From: Cyclobacterium sp. SYSU L10401
GTDB taxonomy: Bacteria > Bacteroidota > Bacteroidia > Cytophagales > Cyclobacteriaceae
Length of the DNA: 64,000 nt
Assembly: GCF_010993705.1 (NCBI RefSeq)
Contig: NZ_WOFO01000001.1
Span: 422,504 to 486,503 of the forward strand
Direction: 5' to 3'
The stretch's first letter is position 1. Each line of letters opens with the position of its first letter. A program made the position numbers and the translations under genes. The notes beneath the pieces are model-generated. The model worked only from the letters and a program-made list of their open reading frames with translations, was not told the DNA's origin and made no database searches. Of this stretch, positions 36,401 to 43,867 are shown piece after piece.

Positions 36401-38104
36401 GGAGACTCCTTCAATATTATCCCAGTGAATACCTTTGGTGTCCAATTCAAAATTGCCGCTGAGAAAAACGGCTTTTTCCGTTAGGTTGATATTATTTAGA
36501 AATGCTGTGTCCAGTTTCATTACCAGGTTAGCAGAGTCCTTGTTATTTCTCAGGTCAAGCGTGCCTTCCACCTCCATCACCAGGTTAGGATCCTTAATGG
36601 TAAGTTGTCCCTGAAAGAGGTCTTTTCCGTAAGTAGCTTTGGTATCTATATTGGTATATTCATACTCATTGATGCCAATTTTGCTGATATGGGCATCAAG
36701 GGCCACAAGTGCCCCATCCACCGTAAGTCCGGTACCTTTGATATCACCTTTAAAACTGGCCTTTTGAAAGTTTTCAGATTCCTCCGTCAAGACTCCCAGG
36801 TCAAAATTTATCGCTTCAACCTCTCCCTGATAGGTTGGTAAGCCATTTTCATTGACATAGTTCAGGTTTCCTTTCAAGTCCCCAATGGCGGTTCTGAATT
36901 CCCCTTTGGCAGTAAAGTCATTCAGATAGCCATCAAAATCTGAATCAAACCGGATGATTCCGAATTTGTCCACCTCTCTTCTGGATGTTTCGGCAATGTA
37001 GGGATAAAGGTCTTCAGGCTGAAGCGTAGAATTCATCAGGGATAGGTTGAAATAGGTGTCAGCCACCTGGGGGAGACCTTCTATGTTGAATTTCCCAAAT
37101 AAGGCACTTCGTTCTCCAAATCTGAGTAGCAATTCCTCAGAAAAAATGGAATTGACCTTGCCGATGATCTGTCCGCTAAGGTAAAGGCGGTCGTCTATGG
37201 GTGGAATATTTTCGGAAAAATAACCCAGGTCCCGTATATCCAGCACCGCCTCATCCAGGCGGGCGAGCAGGTCTACCCGTCGGTTAAAATCCCTGAGGTC
37301 GGCCACATTTTCATAGTCAAACCGCAGGTAGTTTTTGATTTCCGTTTCGTTTGATTTCAGAAAAAGGTATTTGAATTCCATCCCTGTGCTGGAGTAGGTA
37401 AAATCAGTCTGGAGTTGCTGGAACACCATCCCGGAATTGGTTTCTACTCCTTTCATGTATTCCAGGTCAAAGGCTACTGTGTCCCTTCTGACATAAAAAT
37501 CTGAAGCATTGGCCACCAGGTCCCGAAATTGTAAATTGGCGTAATCAAATTTCAGGTCAATATCCGGCAGGGTATAATCGATGATATCCAGGGAAGTCTG
37601 CTCAAAAGAAATGTTAGAGATATTAAATGTTGATGCCCGGATTGGTTTTTCCCTGGGTTTGGTAAAAAAGGTGGTCCTGAGTCGTTCTAAAAATACCGAG
37701 ATATTCAGGCCTTGCCCGTCTGTATGGGTAAGCAGCCGAAGGTTACCATTTCTGAGGTTGACCACATCCAGCCCCGGTTGGTCCTTGTCCAGGAGCCCTT
37801 TGACTGAAAAGTCGATGTAAACTTCATCCAGGTCTATCATCAGGCTATCCTGAAGGTCGTACACCGTCACTTCCCGGAGACTGATGGCATCCCACCAGCG
37901 GAGGTTTACCCTTCCAATATCTGTCACATAACCAGTACTAGCGGAAATCCTGTTGGTGATGAAACCGGCCAGGTAGGTTTGAATCCCAGGAATCTGAAGC
38001 AGCAGGGTGAAAGCTACCAGAAATACCAGCAGGTAACGCAGGATCGCATACAGCCGCCTCAGGGCATTCAGCAAAATTTCCTTAACTTTCGGTTTATTTT
38101 CCAA
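33497..38104 (-). CDS. tamB: Translocation and assembly module TamB-like protein
   Basis: A 1535-residue giant periplasmic protein with one N-terminal membrane anchor (about 18-38) and more than a thousand residues of repeated beta strands, consistent with the AsmA/TamB lipid-groove fold. The C-terminal TamB domain (DUF490) is recognisable: LNLNIDTQGNFNMAGNFEI, QVFSLIMLRRFSPEG, LSQLISSQLNNLIAQVDENL and LRIAYTFFDGRLRVTRDGG. TamB-like proteins help lipid transport or outer-membrane protein assembly. The start lies 10 bases from the divergent tsaD start, so both promoters must lie in the opposite coding sequences. Confidence 0.9.
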   Translation of the reverse strand: MENKPKVKEILLNALRRLYAILRYLLVFLVAFTLLLQIPGIQTYLAGFITNRISASTGYVTDIGRVNLRWWDAISLREVTVYDLQDSLMIDLDEVYIDFSVKGLLDKDQPGLDVVNLRNGNLRLLTHTDGQGLNISVFLERLRTTFFTKPREKPIRASTFNISNISFEQTSLDIIDYTLPDIDLKFDYANLQFRDLVANASDFYVRRDTVAFDLEYMKGVETNSGMVFQQLQTDFTYSSTGMEFKYLFLKSNETEIKNYLRFDYENVADLRDFNRRVDLLARLDEAVLDIRDLGYFSENIPPIDDRLYLSGQIIGKVNSIFSEELLLRFGERSALFGKFNIEGLPQVADTYFNLSLMNSTLQPEDLYPYIAETSRREVDKFGIIRFDSDFDGYLNDFTAKGEFRTAIGDLKGNLNYVNENGLPTYQGEVEAINFDLGVLTEESENFQKASFKGDIKGTGLTVDGALVALDAHISKIGINEYEYTNIDTKATYGKDLFQGQLTIKDPNLVMEVEGTLDLRNNKDSANLVMKLDTAFLNNINLTEKAVFLSGNFELDTKGIHWDNIEGVSRFRDVLVSYDGRDLFLDYFLFQSLFTADSRVISLNSDLLVAGISGNFKVQQLGQDLERLWEEYYAILTNDYKGPITNAPPDSEPYEIDLSLDLRDPNPILNLIDPRLFISSNTQVEGAFYQTEQNTVFNFFTGIDTIYYNNHYFIDNNIDLNTAKYKNSDEVLASFYVLSREIQLNSGLNFHNLSMETIWDQSRLNLSFYMDQLLTESYLDIGAGINLSRDITTIEFLPSEIKLLEDYWQFEPDNSIRIGANETVFENLKIFHQNQYISADGKINLDPGDQMEINVHELNLDFLNSFGSREFEGTANGRVGLTEGWNKEGMEGKLNMDGIRINNFLVGDITASAYFADQAINLSLENYREGNKVIEISGNLSSEEKEMALNANFENANLSVIEPFIADYISNIDGNLNGNLGIRGSITRPIVEGLGKLENATFRFNYMNTSYNVDGNVIFEPDNISFRGLELRDVNNNTARLRGGISHDNFDNLVLDLSANISNFQVMNTSAADNDLFFGTAYATGDINVFGAANNLDLTANATSQPNTRVYIPIGDSNGQAQEDFINIINVRDTVQSVSFEESVEKLTINNLRMNLNLDITPDAYVEIQIDPKTEENIQGRGRGVLNLNIDTQGNFNMAGNFEIVDALYNFSLYNVINKKFLIEPGGVINWYGDPYEGVMDISAVYEENVSLASLQPNTNNGQFESNQLKRRFPVKVIMDLDGPLLSPDIAFDFDFSEFPEDGELQTTISAFSNRIANDEQEKNRQVFSLIMLRRFSPEGQFSGAGIGFSNLSQLISSQLNNLIAQVDENLEIDFDLLGLDETALETFQLRIAYTFFDGRLRVTRDGGFTDLQGNADFNTIAGDWQAEYLLTEDGRYRVRVYNRNNFNTLTALGINNRGPNTYGVSVSQNLLFSSLKELFQNFSRKRSLPMNDSDEYLRGDFNIDLDEVAPELFKPDPIEEPSGIRILEQEKPVEN

Positions 38105-38114
38105 CAGGCACTAA

Positions 38115-39140
38115 ATGAGTTGTAATATATTAGCTATAGAATCTTCTTGTGATGAAACGTCAGCAGCCGTGATTTCTGATGGCAAAATACTTAATAATAT
38201 TGTGGCCACGCAATCCGTACATGAGAAATATGGGGGAGTAGTACCTGAGTTGGCTTCCAGAGCCCATCAGCAACACTTGATCCCGGTGGTAGCGGAGGCC
38301 TTGAAATCCTCTGGAATAGACAAGACGGCTTTGTCTGCAGTGGCGTTTACCCGTGGTCCGGGTTTAATGGGAGCCCTCCTGGTAGGGGGATCCTTTGCCA
38401 AATCATTCGCCTATGCCCTGAATCTTCCGCTGATAGACGTCAACCACATGGAGGCCCATGTCCTGGCCCACTTTATTGACAGGCCCAGTCCCACTTTTCC
38501 CTTTATCTGCCTTACTGTCAGTGGAGGACATACTCAGTTGGTGCTGGTTAACAGCCACCTGGACATGGAGATTTTGGGAGAAACTTCGGATGATGCGGTG
38601 GGAGAGGCCTTTGATAAAATTGCCAAGATCCTGGGACTTCCCTATCCGGGAGGGCCTGAGCTGGATAAATTGGCAGCAAAAGGAAATCCGGAGGCTTTCT
38701 CTTTTCCTTTGTCAGACATGAAGGGACTGGCTTTTTCCTTTTCCGGCATAAAAACTGCTGTTTTGTATTTTCTCAGGGAAAACATCCGGAAAGATCCTGA
38801 TTTTATCGCCCGGCATCTGGAGGATATTTGCGCATCAGTACAGCATACACTGATCAAAATGTTGATGCAAAAACTGGTCAGGGCGAGCCAGGAACTAGGC
38901 ATACGTGAAGTGGCCATTGCCGGGGGAGTATCTGCCAACTCCGGCTTGAGATCTGCGTTAAACGATGCAGCGAAAAATTATAACTGGCAAGTATACCTGC
39001 CCAGGCTGGAATATTGCACAGATAATGCAGCCATGGTGGCCATGGCTGCCCATTACAAATACCAGGCAGGCCAGTTTTGCGGGTTGGATATCAGTCCGCA
39101 GGCAAAAATGAAAATTGGAAATCATGGCAAAAAACAATAA
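38115..39140 (+). CDS. tsaD: tRNA N6-threonylcarbamoyladenosine synthase TsaD
   Basis: A 341-residue ASKHA-fold protein that completes t6A modification at position 37 of ANN-decoding tRNAs, with TsaB, TsaE and threonylcarbamoyl-AMP from TsaC. The sequence shows ILAIESSCDETSAAVI, AFTRGPGLMGALLVG, the metal-binding NHMEAHVLAHF motif, CLTVSGGHTQLVL and VAIAGGVSANSGLR. Length is normal. It starts an operon with overlapping smpB (17-base overlap) and two further genes, grouping translation and ribosome-rescue functions. It diverges from tamB, an arrangement seen in other Bacteroidota. Confidence 0.96.
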   Translation: MSCNILAIESSCDETSAAVISDGKILNNIVATQSVHEKYGGVVPELASRAHQQHLIPVVAEALKSSGIDKTALSAVAFTRGPGLMGALLVGGSFAKSFAYALNLPLIDVNHMEAHVLAHFIDRPSPTFPFICLTVSGGHTQLVLVNSHLDMEILGETSDDAVGEAFDKIAKILGLPYPGGPELDKLAAKGNPEAFSFPLSDMKGLAFSFSGIKTAVLYFLRENIRKDPDFIARHLEDICASVQHTLIKMLMQKLVRASQELGIREVAIAGGVSANSGLRSALNDAAKNYNWQVYLPRLEYCTDNAAMVAMAAHYKYQAGQFCGLDISPQAKMKIGNHGKKQ

Positions 39141-39588
39141 GTTCGAAAAGATCATCAATATCCGAAACAAAAAGGCGAGTTTTGAATTCGAGTTTCTGGA
39201 CAAGTTCAAATCAGGGATAGTGCTTCGTGGTACCGAAATAAAATCCATACGAGAAGGAAAGGTCTCACTTACAGAAGCCTATTGCTATTTCAAGGGAGAC
39301 GAGCTTTTTATCAAACAAATGCATATCGCTCCCTATACCCTGGCCGCCCATTTTAACCATGACCCGGTACGGGAGAGAAAGTTATTGCTGCAAAAGCAGG
39401 AACTAAAAAGACTTCAAAATAAGTTTTCCGAAAAAGGCCTTTCCATTATTCCTGTGCGTATATTTATCAATGACCGGGGATTGGCTAAGGTGGAAGTAGC
39501 CCTGGCCAAGGGAAAAAAAGTACATGACAAAAGGCAATCAATAAAGGAAAAGGATGCAAAACGGGACCTCCAACGTATGGCTTTCTGA
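39124..39588 (+). CDS. smpB: SsrA-binding protein SmpB
   Basis: A 154-residue partner of tmRNA that rescues stalled ribosomes. Typical stretches are FEFEFLDKFKSGIVLRGTEI, KSIREGKVSLTEAY, IAPYTLAAHFNHDPVRERKLL and a basic C-terminal tail (KVHDKRQSIKEKDAKRDLQR) that inserts in the decoding centre. The start at 39124 matches the family N-terminus and overlaps the end of tsaD. The next gene overlaps its end by 35 bases. The tmRNA gene itself was not found in this window. Confidence 0.96.
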   Translation: MAKNNKFEKIINIRNKKASFEFEFLDKFKSGIVLRGTEIKSIREGKVSLTEAYCYFKGDELFIKQMHIAPYTLAAHFNHDPVRERKLLLQKQELKRLQNKFSEKGLSIIPVRIFINDRGLAKVEVALAKGKKVHDKRQSIKEKDAKRDLQRMAF

Positions 39589-40369
39589 GCCTTCCTACGG
39601 CATATGCAGGTTATCTTTGCTGAGTATTTACCGGGAACCTGTGGTAGGCTCAGGATTGACTTCCCAATTACTATTCGGGGAGTTGTACCAGGTGCTTCGA
39701 AAAACCAGAGACGGCCAATGGCTTTTTGTGGAAGGAGAGGAGCAGTCCGGGTCAGGATGGATACTGACTACCCAGCATCATGAATTGACAGCAGCATCAT
39801 TCGATTTTTTCAGGCAGAGTCCGCTGCACATTACCACCGCCACCCTAAGTAGGGTGATTTGGGAAAAGTCTACCGTTTATTTACTACCGGGAAGTCAGCT
39901 TCATGCAGGGAACCACGAGATATTTGACTGGGAGGCCTCCTTTTCCTTCGAGGGCAGCAGCAGGCCTTTTTCACAAAAAGCGGGACGTGAAGAATTGCTG
40001 GAGACAGCAAAAGGATTTTTAAATGCCCCATACCTATCCGGTGGGCGGAGTATTTTTGGCCTGTATGAGGGGAGTTGGCTGCATTTGATTTTTAAGATTT
40101 GTGGCTATATCATTCCCAATTACCTTTCCCAATTGTTGACCGCGGGAGAAGAGGTGGGATTGACCGGTATACAAGGGGGGGATGTAGTGATTTTCAGCAA
40201 TGAACATGGAATTCCATCCCGGGCCGGATTGTATGCAGGTCAGGGGCAGCTGCTGAGTATTCAGGGAAAAGTGAGGCTCAGTCCCTTTGACCCTGAGAAT
40301 TGGATGTCGGCCCAAAACAAATCCAAACAGGTTCAGGTTCTTCATGTTAAAAATCTCATGAGATCATGA
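39554..40369 (+). CDS. NlpC/P60-like protein lacking catalytic residues (predicted pseudoenzyme)
   Basis: A 271-residue protein with an N-terminal SH3-like part (QVLRKTRDGQWLFVEGEEQ, GWILT, about 20-75) and a C-terminal NlpC/P60-like domain (about 145-260). In active relatives the helix starts with DCSG and the second motif reads HVG. Here the matching positions are YEGS (171-174, after LSGGRSIFGL) and SRAG (222-225, before LYAGQGQLLS), so the Cys and His of the peptidase are absent. The fold appears kept (TGIQGGDVVIFSN), so a peptidoglycan-binding or regulatory role is more likely than endopeptidase activity. No signal peptide is seen. It overlaps smpB and shares ATGA with the HNH gene. Confidence 0.7.
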   Translation: MQNGTSNVWLSEPSYGICRLSLLSIYREPVVGSGLTSQLLFGELYQVLRKTRDGQWLFVEGEEQSGSGWILTTQHHELTAASFDFFRQSPLHITTATLSRVIWEKSTVYLLPGSQLHAGNHEIFDWEASFSFEGSSRPFSQKAGREELLETAKGFLNAPYLSGGRSIFGLYEGSWLHLIFKICGYIIPNYLSQLLTAGEEVGLTGIQGGDVVIFSNEHGIPSRAGLYAGQGQLLSIQGKVRLSPFDPENWMSAQNKSKQVQVLHVKNLMRS

Positions 40370-40887
40370 AGGAATGGATGGAAAAGAAAGTACTTGTGCT
40401 GAATTTGGATCATTCCCCTGTAGGCATTGTGAATGTGCAGAAAGCATTGGTACTCACCCTGCTCGAAAAGGCTGCTCCATTGGCTCATTTTGACTACCTG
40501 AAAATCCGGACGGTGGATAGGGACTTTGCTTATCCGGCGGTGATCCGCCTGTTTGAGTACAAGAATATTCCTTATAAAGGAGTAATGCTTAACAGAAACA
40601 ACCTGTACAAAAGGGATCAGCATGCTTGTCAGTATTGTGGGGCTGATAAGAGTTTGACCCTTGATCATGTAGTGCCGCGCTCCAAGGGAGGCAAGACGAG
40701 CTGGAAAAACCTGGTGACTGCCTGTCACCGCTGCAATACCCTGAAGGGAGATAAAACCCCGGAACAAGCAGGCATGAAGTTGAAAGTGTTACCCTTCAGG
40801 CCTACCCTTGCCTATTTTTTGGCTGAATATGCGGAACTACATGCCGAAGAGTGGCTGCCATTTTTAGCCGCCAAAACGGTGGGCTGA
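40366..40887 (+). CDS. HNH endonuclease-fold protein
   Basis: A 173-residue protein with a C-terminal HNH nuclease domain: ACQYCG, LTLDHVVPRSKGGKTSWKN and VTACHRCNTLKGDKTPEQAG carry the two zinc-binding CxxC pairs and the DH...N...H catalytic pattern. The N-terminal part (VLVLNLDHSPVGIVNVQKAL) is the domain usually attached in this widespread chromosomal group. Substrate is unknown; it may act in DNA repair rather than defence because it is embedded in a housekeeping operon. Its ATG overlaps the previous stop in ATGA. Confidence 0.85.
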   Translation: MKEWMEKKVLVLNLDHSPVGIVNVQKALVLTLLEKAAPLAHFDYLKIRTVDRDFAYPAVIRLFEYKNIPYKGVMLNRNNLYKRDQHACQYCGADKSLTLDHVVPRSKGGKTSWKNLVTACHRCNTLKGDKTPEQAGMKLKVLPFRPTLAYFLAEYAELHAEEWLPFLAAKTVG

Positions 40888-40934
40888 GCTTTGTAGCGAT
40901 CTCGTAAAGATCTTGATTTTTTGTGGGTTACCGG

Positions 40935-40964
40935 TTTCTATTCCTAAAATATTTCGTAAATTTG
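40935..40964 (+). promoter_or_regulatory. Promoter of rpsA
   Basis: TTTC (40935-40938), an 18-base spacer and TAAATTTG (40957-40964), which fits the Bacteroidota TTTG-N19-TAnnTTTG promoter well. Transcription should begin around 40971, giving a leader of about 100 bases. Confidence 0.65.
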
Positions 40965-40968
40965 CAGT

Positions 40969-41055
40969 CCGTTCGGGTGAACGGTTCTTCCCAAGGGAAG
41001 GTATTCTTCATAAAAACCTCAGCCAGATGACCCTAAGGCTGTTGAAAATCAGGGT
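40969..41055 (+). promoter_or_regulatory. Structured 5' leader of rpsA
   Basis: Three consecutive hairpins can form: CCGTTC/GAACGG (40969-40984), CTTCC/GGAAG (40987-41000) and CAGCC/GGCTG (41020-41041). The loop of the third contains ACCCT (41030-41034), complementary to AGGGT (41051-41055), so an H-type pseudoknot could form 14 bases before the start codon. This is a plausible site for autogenous control by S1 or ribosome binding. The structure is seen only as base complementarity. Confidence 0.45.
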
Positions 41056-41068
41056 TATATCATTTAAT

Positions 41069-42850
41069 ATGTCAAATCAAGAAGATTTTAACTGGGAAAA
41101 ATTCGAAACCAAGGGTTTTGGAGAAGGCTACACCAAGGCGGAAAGGGCCGAAATGGAAAAGCTGTATGACAAAACGCTTACGGAGATCACCGAAAAGGAA
41201 GTCATTACCGGCACGGTAGTAGGCATCAACGACAAGGACGTGATCATCAACATTGGTTTCAAATCCGATGGATTGGTACCCTTGAATGAGTTCCGTGATG
41301 TAGAGGACTTGAAAATCGGTGACGAGGTAGAGCTTTTCATTGAGGAGCAGGAAAACTCATTGGGTCAATTGGTGCTTTCCCGAAAAAAGGCCAAGATGGT
41401 CAAAGCCTGGCAGACGATCGAGGAGGCCCTGGAGCAGGACAATGTCATAGAAGGATTGGTGAAGAGAAGGACCAAAGGTGGTTTGATCGTAGATATTTAT
41501 GGGGTAGAGGCATTCCTTCCCGGTTCACAAATAGATGTGAAGCCTATCAGGGATTTCGATATCTATGTAGGTAAGAAAATGGAAGTGAAAGTGGTAAAAA
41601 TTAACCACGCCAACGATAACGTGGTCGTTTCTCACAAAGTACTGATCGAGAAAGACCTTGAAAAACAAAAAGCCGAAATCCTGAACAACCTGGAAAAAGG
41701 TCAGGTACTGGAAGGTGTGATCAAAAACATGACCAATTTCGGTGTATTTATCGATTTGGGTGGTGTAGACGGACTTTTGCACATTACCGACATTTCATGG
41801 GGCAGGATCAACCATCCCGAAGAAGTGCTTAACCTGGACGATAAGGTTCAGATTGTGGTGCTTGATTTCGATGATGACAAGAAAAGGATTTCTCTGGGCA
41901 TGAAGCAGCTGACTGCCCATCCCTGGGATTCACTTTCTGCCAACCTTGAAGTGGGATCAAAAGTCAAAGGGAAAATTGTCAATGTGGCCGATTATGGTGC
42001 ATTCCTGGAGTTGGCTCCCGGCGTAGAAGGATTGATCCACGTATCAGAAATGTCCTGGTCTCAACACCTGAGAAATCCGGCCGACTTTGTGAAAGTAGGT
42101 GATGAAATTGATGCAGTGGTATTGACCCTGGACAAAGACGAAAGAAAAATGTCCCTGGGAATCAAACAACTGACCGAGGACCCCTGGACCAAAGCAGAGA
42201 TGGGTACCAAATATGCCATCGGTACCAAGCACAAGGGTATCGTCAGAAACCTGACCAACTTTGGCCTATTCCTGGAATTGGAAGAGGGAATCGATGGTCT
42301 GGTACACGTATCTGACCTTTCCTGGACCAAAAAGATCAAGCATCCTTCTGAGTTTGTGAAAGTTGGCGATGAGCTGGATGTTATCGTATTGGAGTTGGAT
42401 CTGGACAGCAGGAGACTGGCACTGGGTCACAAGCAGTTGGAGGAAAACCCCTGGGATACCTTCGAAAGCGTGTTCCCGATCGGATCTACACACAAATGTT
42501 CCATCATTTCAAAGAATGATAAAGGAGCCGTGTTGGAGCTACCTTACGGCCTGGAAGGATTTGTCACCGCCAAAAACCTGGAGAAGGAAGACGGAACCCA
42601 GGCTGAGGCCGGAGAAAGCCTTGATTTCAGGGTGATTGAATTCTCCAAAGAGGACAAGCGCATTGTGCTGTCTCATACCGCTACTTTCAAGGAAGAAGCC
42701 ATGCCTAAAGTAGCGGCTAAGAAAGCGGCTACAGGCACCAAGAAGAAAGCTACAGGATCAGATAGCAGTGCCGGAGGAGAGAAGTCTACCTTGGGTGATT
42801 TGGATGCCCTGACGGCCCTGAAAGAAAAAATGGACCAGTCCAAAAAATAA
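41069..42850 (+). CDS. rpsA: 30S ribosomal protein S1
   Basis: A 593-residue ribosomal protein that binds mRNA and helps its docking to the 30S subunit. Six S1 (OB-fold) repeats are visible, for example ITGTVVGINDKDVIINIGF, LEGVIKNMTNFGVFIDLGG, VKGKIVNVADYGAFLELAPG and HKGIVRNLTNFGLFLELEEG, each closed by VSxxSW-like or LxxTDISW-like motifs. The C-terminus is lysine- and alanine-rich (KVAAKKAATGTKKKATG). The ATG at 41069 follows the structured leader; the open frame reaches 52 codons further upstream through the promoter and is not coding there. Confidence 0.97.
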   Translation: MSNQEDFNWEKFETKGFGEGYTKAERAEMEKLYDKTLTEITEKEVITGTVVGINDKDVIINIGFKSDGLVPLNEFRDVEDLKIGDEVELFIEEQENSLGQLVLSRKKAKMVKAWQTIEEALEQDNVIEGLVKRRTKGGLIVDIYGVEAFLPGSQIDVKPIRDFDIYVGKKMEVKVVKINHANDNVVVSHKVLIEKDLEKQKAEILNNLEKGQVLEGVIKNMTNFGVFIDLGGVDGLLHITDISWGRINHPEEVLNLDDKVQIVVLDFDDDKKRISLGMKQLTAHPWDSLSANLEVGSKVKGKIVNVADYGAFLELAPGVEGLIHVSEMSWSQHLRNPADFVKVGDEIDAVVLTLDKDERKMSLGIKQLTEDPWTKAEMGTKYAIGTKHKGIVRNLTNFGLFLELEEGIDGLVHVSDLSWTKKIKHPSEFVKVGDELDVIVLELDLDSRRLALGHKQLEENPWDTFESVFPIGSTHKCSIISKNDKGAVLELPYGLEGFVTAKNLEKEDGTQAEAGESLDFRVIEFSKEDKRIVLSHTATFKEEAMPKVAAKKAATGTKKKATGSDSSAGGEKSTLGDLDALTALKEKMDQSKK

Positions 42851-42870
42851 TTGCAATAGAATTTTGATTA

Positions 42871-42908
42871 AAAAAGCGCTTCCCGGTTTCGGTCAGCGCT
42901 TTTTTTGT
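42871..42908 (+). terminator. Intrinsic terminator of rpsA
   Basis: A 10-bp stem (AAAAAGCGCT / AGCGCTTTTT) with a 14-base loop containing CCGGTTTCGG, followed by a T run. It lies 20 bases after the stop codon. Confidence 0.9.
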
Positions 42909-42941
42909 TTTTGGGACTGAAAATAGGTGAAAAAAATAGTG

Positions 42942-42970
42942 CACCACAGATAGCACAGATTCCCGCTGAT
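42942..42970. repeat. Dispersed CACCACAGATT-type repeat, diverged half-unit
   Basis: CACCACAGATAGCACAG... resembles the half-units at 11303, 17489 and 20970, and lies between the rpsA terminator and the toxin-antitoxin pair. Confidence 0.55.
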
Positions 42971-42998
42971 AAAATAGTGAATAATAGGTGCCAATTTC

Positions 42999-43028
42999 TT
43001 GACTTACACGTGTTTTATTTTTATACGT
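42999..43028 (+). promoter_or_regulatory. Candidate promoter and operator of the toxin-antitoxin pair
   Basis: TTGACT and TATACG are separated by exactly 17 bases, a classical sigma-70-like layout rather than the Bacteroidota type. The segment also contains the palindrome ACACGTGT (43006-43013) and two TTAnACGT elements (43004-43011 and 43021-43028) 17 bases apart, which could be antitoxin binding sites. Transcription would start only a few bases before the antitoxin ATG. Confidence 0.35.
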
Positions 43029-43040
43029 AAAAAGACCACT

Positions 43041-43286
43041 ATGAACACCAAATTGACCTTGAACCTTAAAAAGTCTGTAATCGAAAAAGCAAAAGCTTAT
43101 TCAAAGACGCATAAAAAAAGCCTGTCGAAGTTGATAGAATCTTATTTATCTACATTAACTGACAGCAATGATGAAGATCCTGAAATCTCCCCTTTGGTCA
43201 AAAGCTTGTCAGGTATCATTGAGCTGGATAGGGATTTTAATTACAAAGAGGCCTATTCTGATTATCTGTTAAATAAATATAAGTGA
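43041..43286 (+). CDS. DUF6364-like antitoxin
   Basis: An 81-residue protein starting MNTKLTLNLKKSVIEKAKAY, a ribbon-helix-helix-like N-terminus characteristic of DUF6364 antitoxins, followed by an acidic linker (NDEDPEISPL) and a C-terminal toxin-binding part. It should bind its own promoter and neutralise the PIN toxin encoded immediately downstream; their reading frames overlap by 4 bases (GTGA). The ATG at 43041 is chosen because the ribbon begins there; a start 42 bases earlier would cross the putative operator. Confidence 0.75.
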   Translation: MNTKLTLNLKKSVIEKAKAYSKTHKKSLSKLIESYLSTLTDSNDEDPEISPLVKSLSGIIELDRDFNYKEAYSDYLLNKYK

Positions 43287-43699
43287 CAAATCTTTTTATA
43301 GACACCAATATTGTTTTAGATGTATTGGCTAAACGCCATCCATATTATTATTTCGCCGCAAAACTACTTACCCTGGCTGATAGAAAGTTGTGCGTACTAT
43401 CGGTTACATCATTGACTCTGGCCAATACCCATTATGTATTGGCAAAATTGAAATCGGCTAATCAATCAAAGGAAGTTTTGAGAAAGTTGCGGTTAATGCT
43501 GCAGGTTTTATCGCTTGATGCTAAAGTGGTGGATTTAGCATTAAACGACGAGGATTTTAATGATTTTGAAGACGGGCTGCAATATTATGCCGCGTTGGAA
43601 AACCGACAGGATGTGATCCTTACCCGGGATATAAACGGGTTCAAATCATCCCGGATTCCCGTAATGACCCCTCAGGAATTCCTGGCTTCCTTACCCTAG
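43283..43699 (+). CDS. PIN-domain toxin (VapC-like ribonuclease)
   Basis: A 138-residue PIN domain. Acidic metal-binding residues are Asp7 (LFIDTNIVLD), Asp97 (DFEDGLQYYAA) and Asp116 (ILTRDINGF). The helix that usually carries a Glu has Asn48 in its place (LTLANTHYVL), as in the PIN_3-type group of Bacteroidota. VapC-like toxins cut tRNA or rRNA when the antitoxin is lost. The start is GTG at 43283, overlapping the antitoxin stop. Beyond it is a gene-poor stretch up to the tRNA terminator. Confidence 0.8.
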   Translation: MTNLFIDTNIVLDVLAKRHPYYYFAAKLLTLADRKLCVLSVTSLTLANTHYVLAKLKSANQSKEVLRKLRLMLQVLSLDAKVVDLALNDEDFNDFEDGLQYYAALENRQDVILTRDINGFKSSRIPVMTPQEFLASLP

Positions 43700-43835
43700 A
43701 TAAAAATCCCAAACTTTCATGAATAAAAGGTAATAGGAGGGAGACTGAAAAAAACCAGGCTTTATATTAGCCGGTACTTCAAACGTCGAATTAGGAATTA
43801 CTCTATAAAATCAAATGCATGTTATTTTTAGGGCA

Positions 43836-43865
43836 ATAAAAAAGCATCCCTTTTGGGGATGCTTT
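43836..43865 (-). terminator. Intrinsic terminator of tRNA-Cys
   Basis: Read on the minus strand, a 9-bp stem (AAGCATCCC / GGGATGCTT) with a 5-base loop and a T run begins right after the tRNA 3' end. Confidence 0.9.
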
Positions 43866-43867
43866 GG

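Noticed and set aside
40898..40912. Terminator after the HNH gene
   Set aside because: Only a 5-bp stem (GATCT/AGATC) with an interrupted T tract; too weak to claim.
40913..41068. N-terminal extension of ribosomal protein S1
   Set aside because: It covers the promoter and the structured leader; the family N-terminus starts at 41069.
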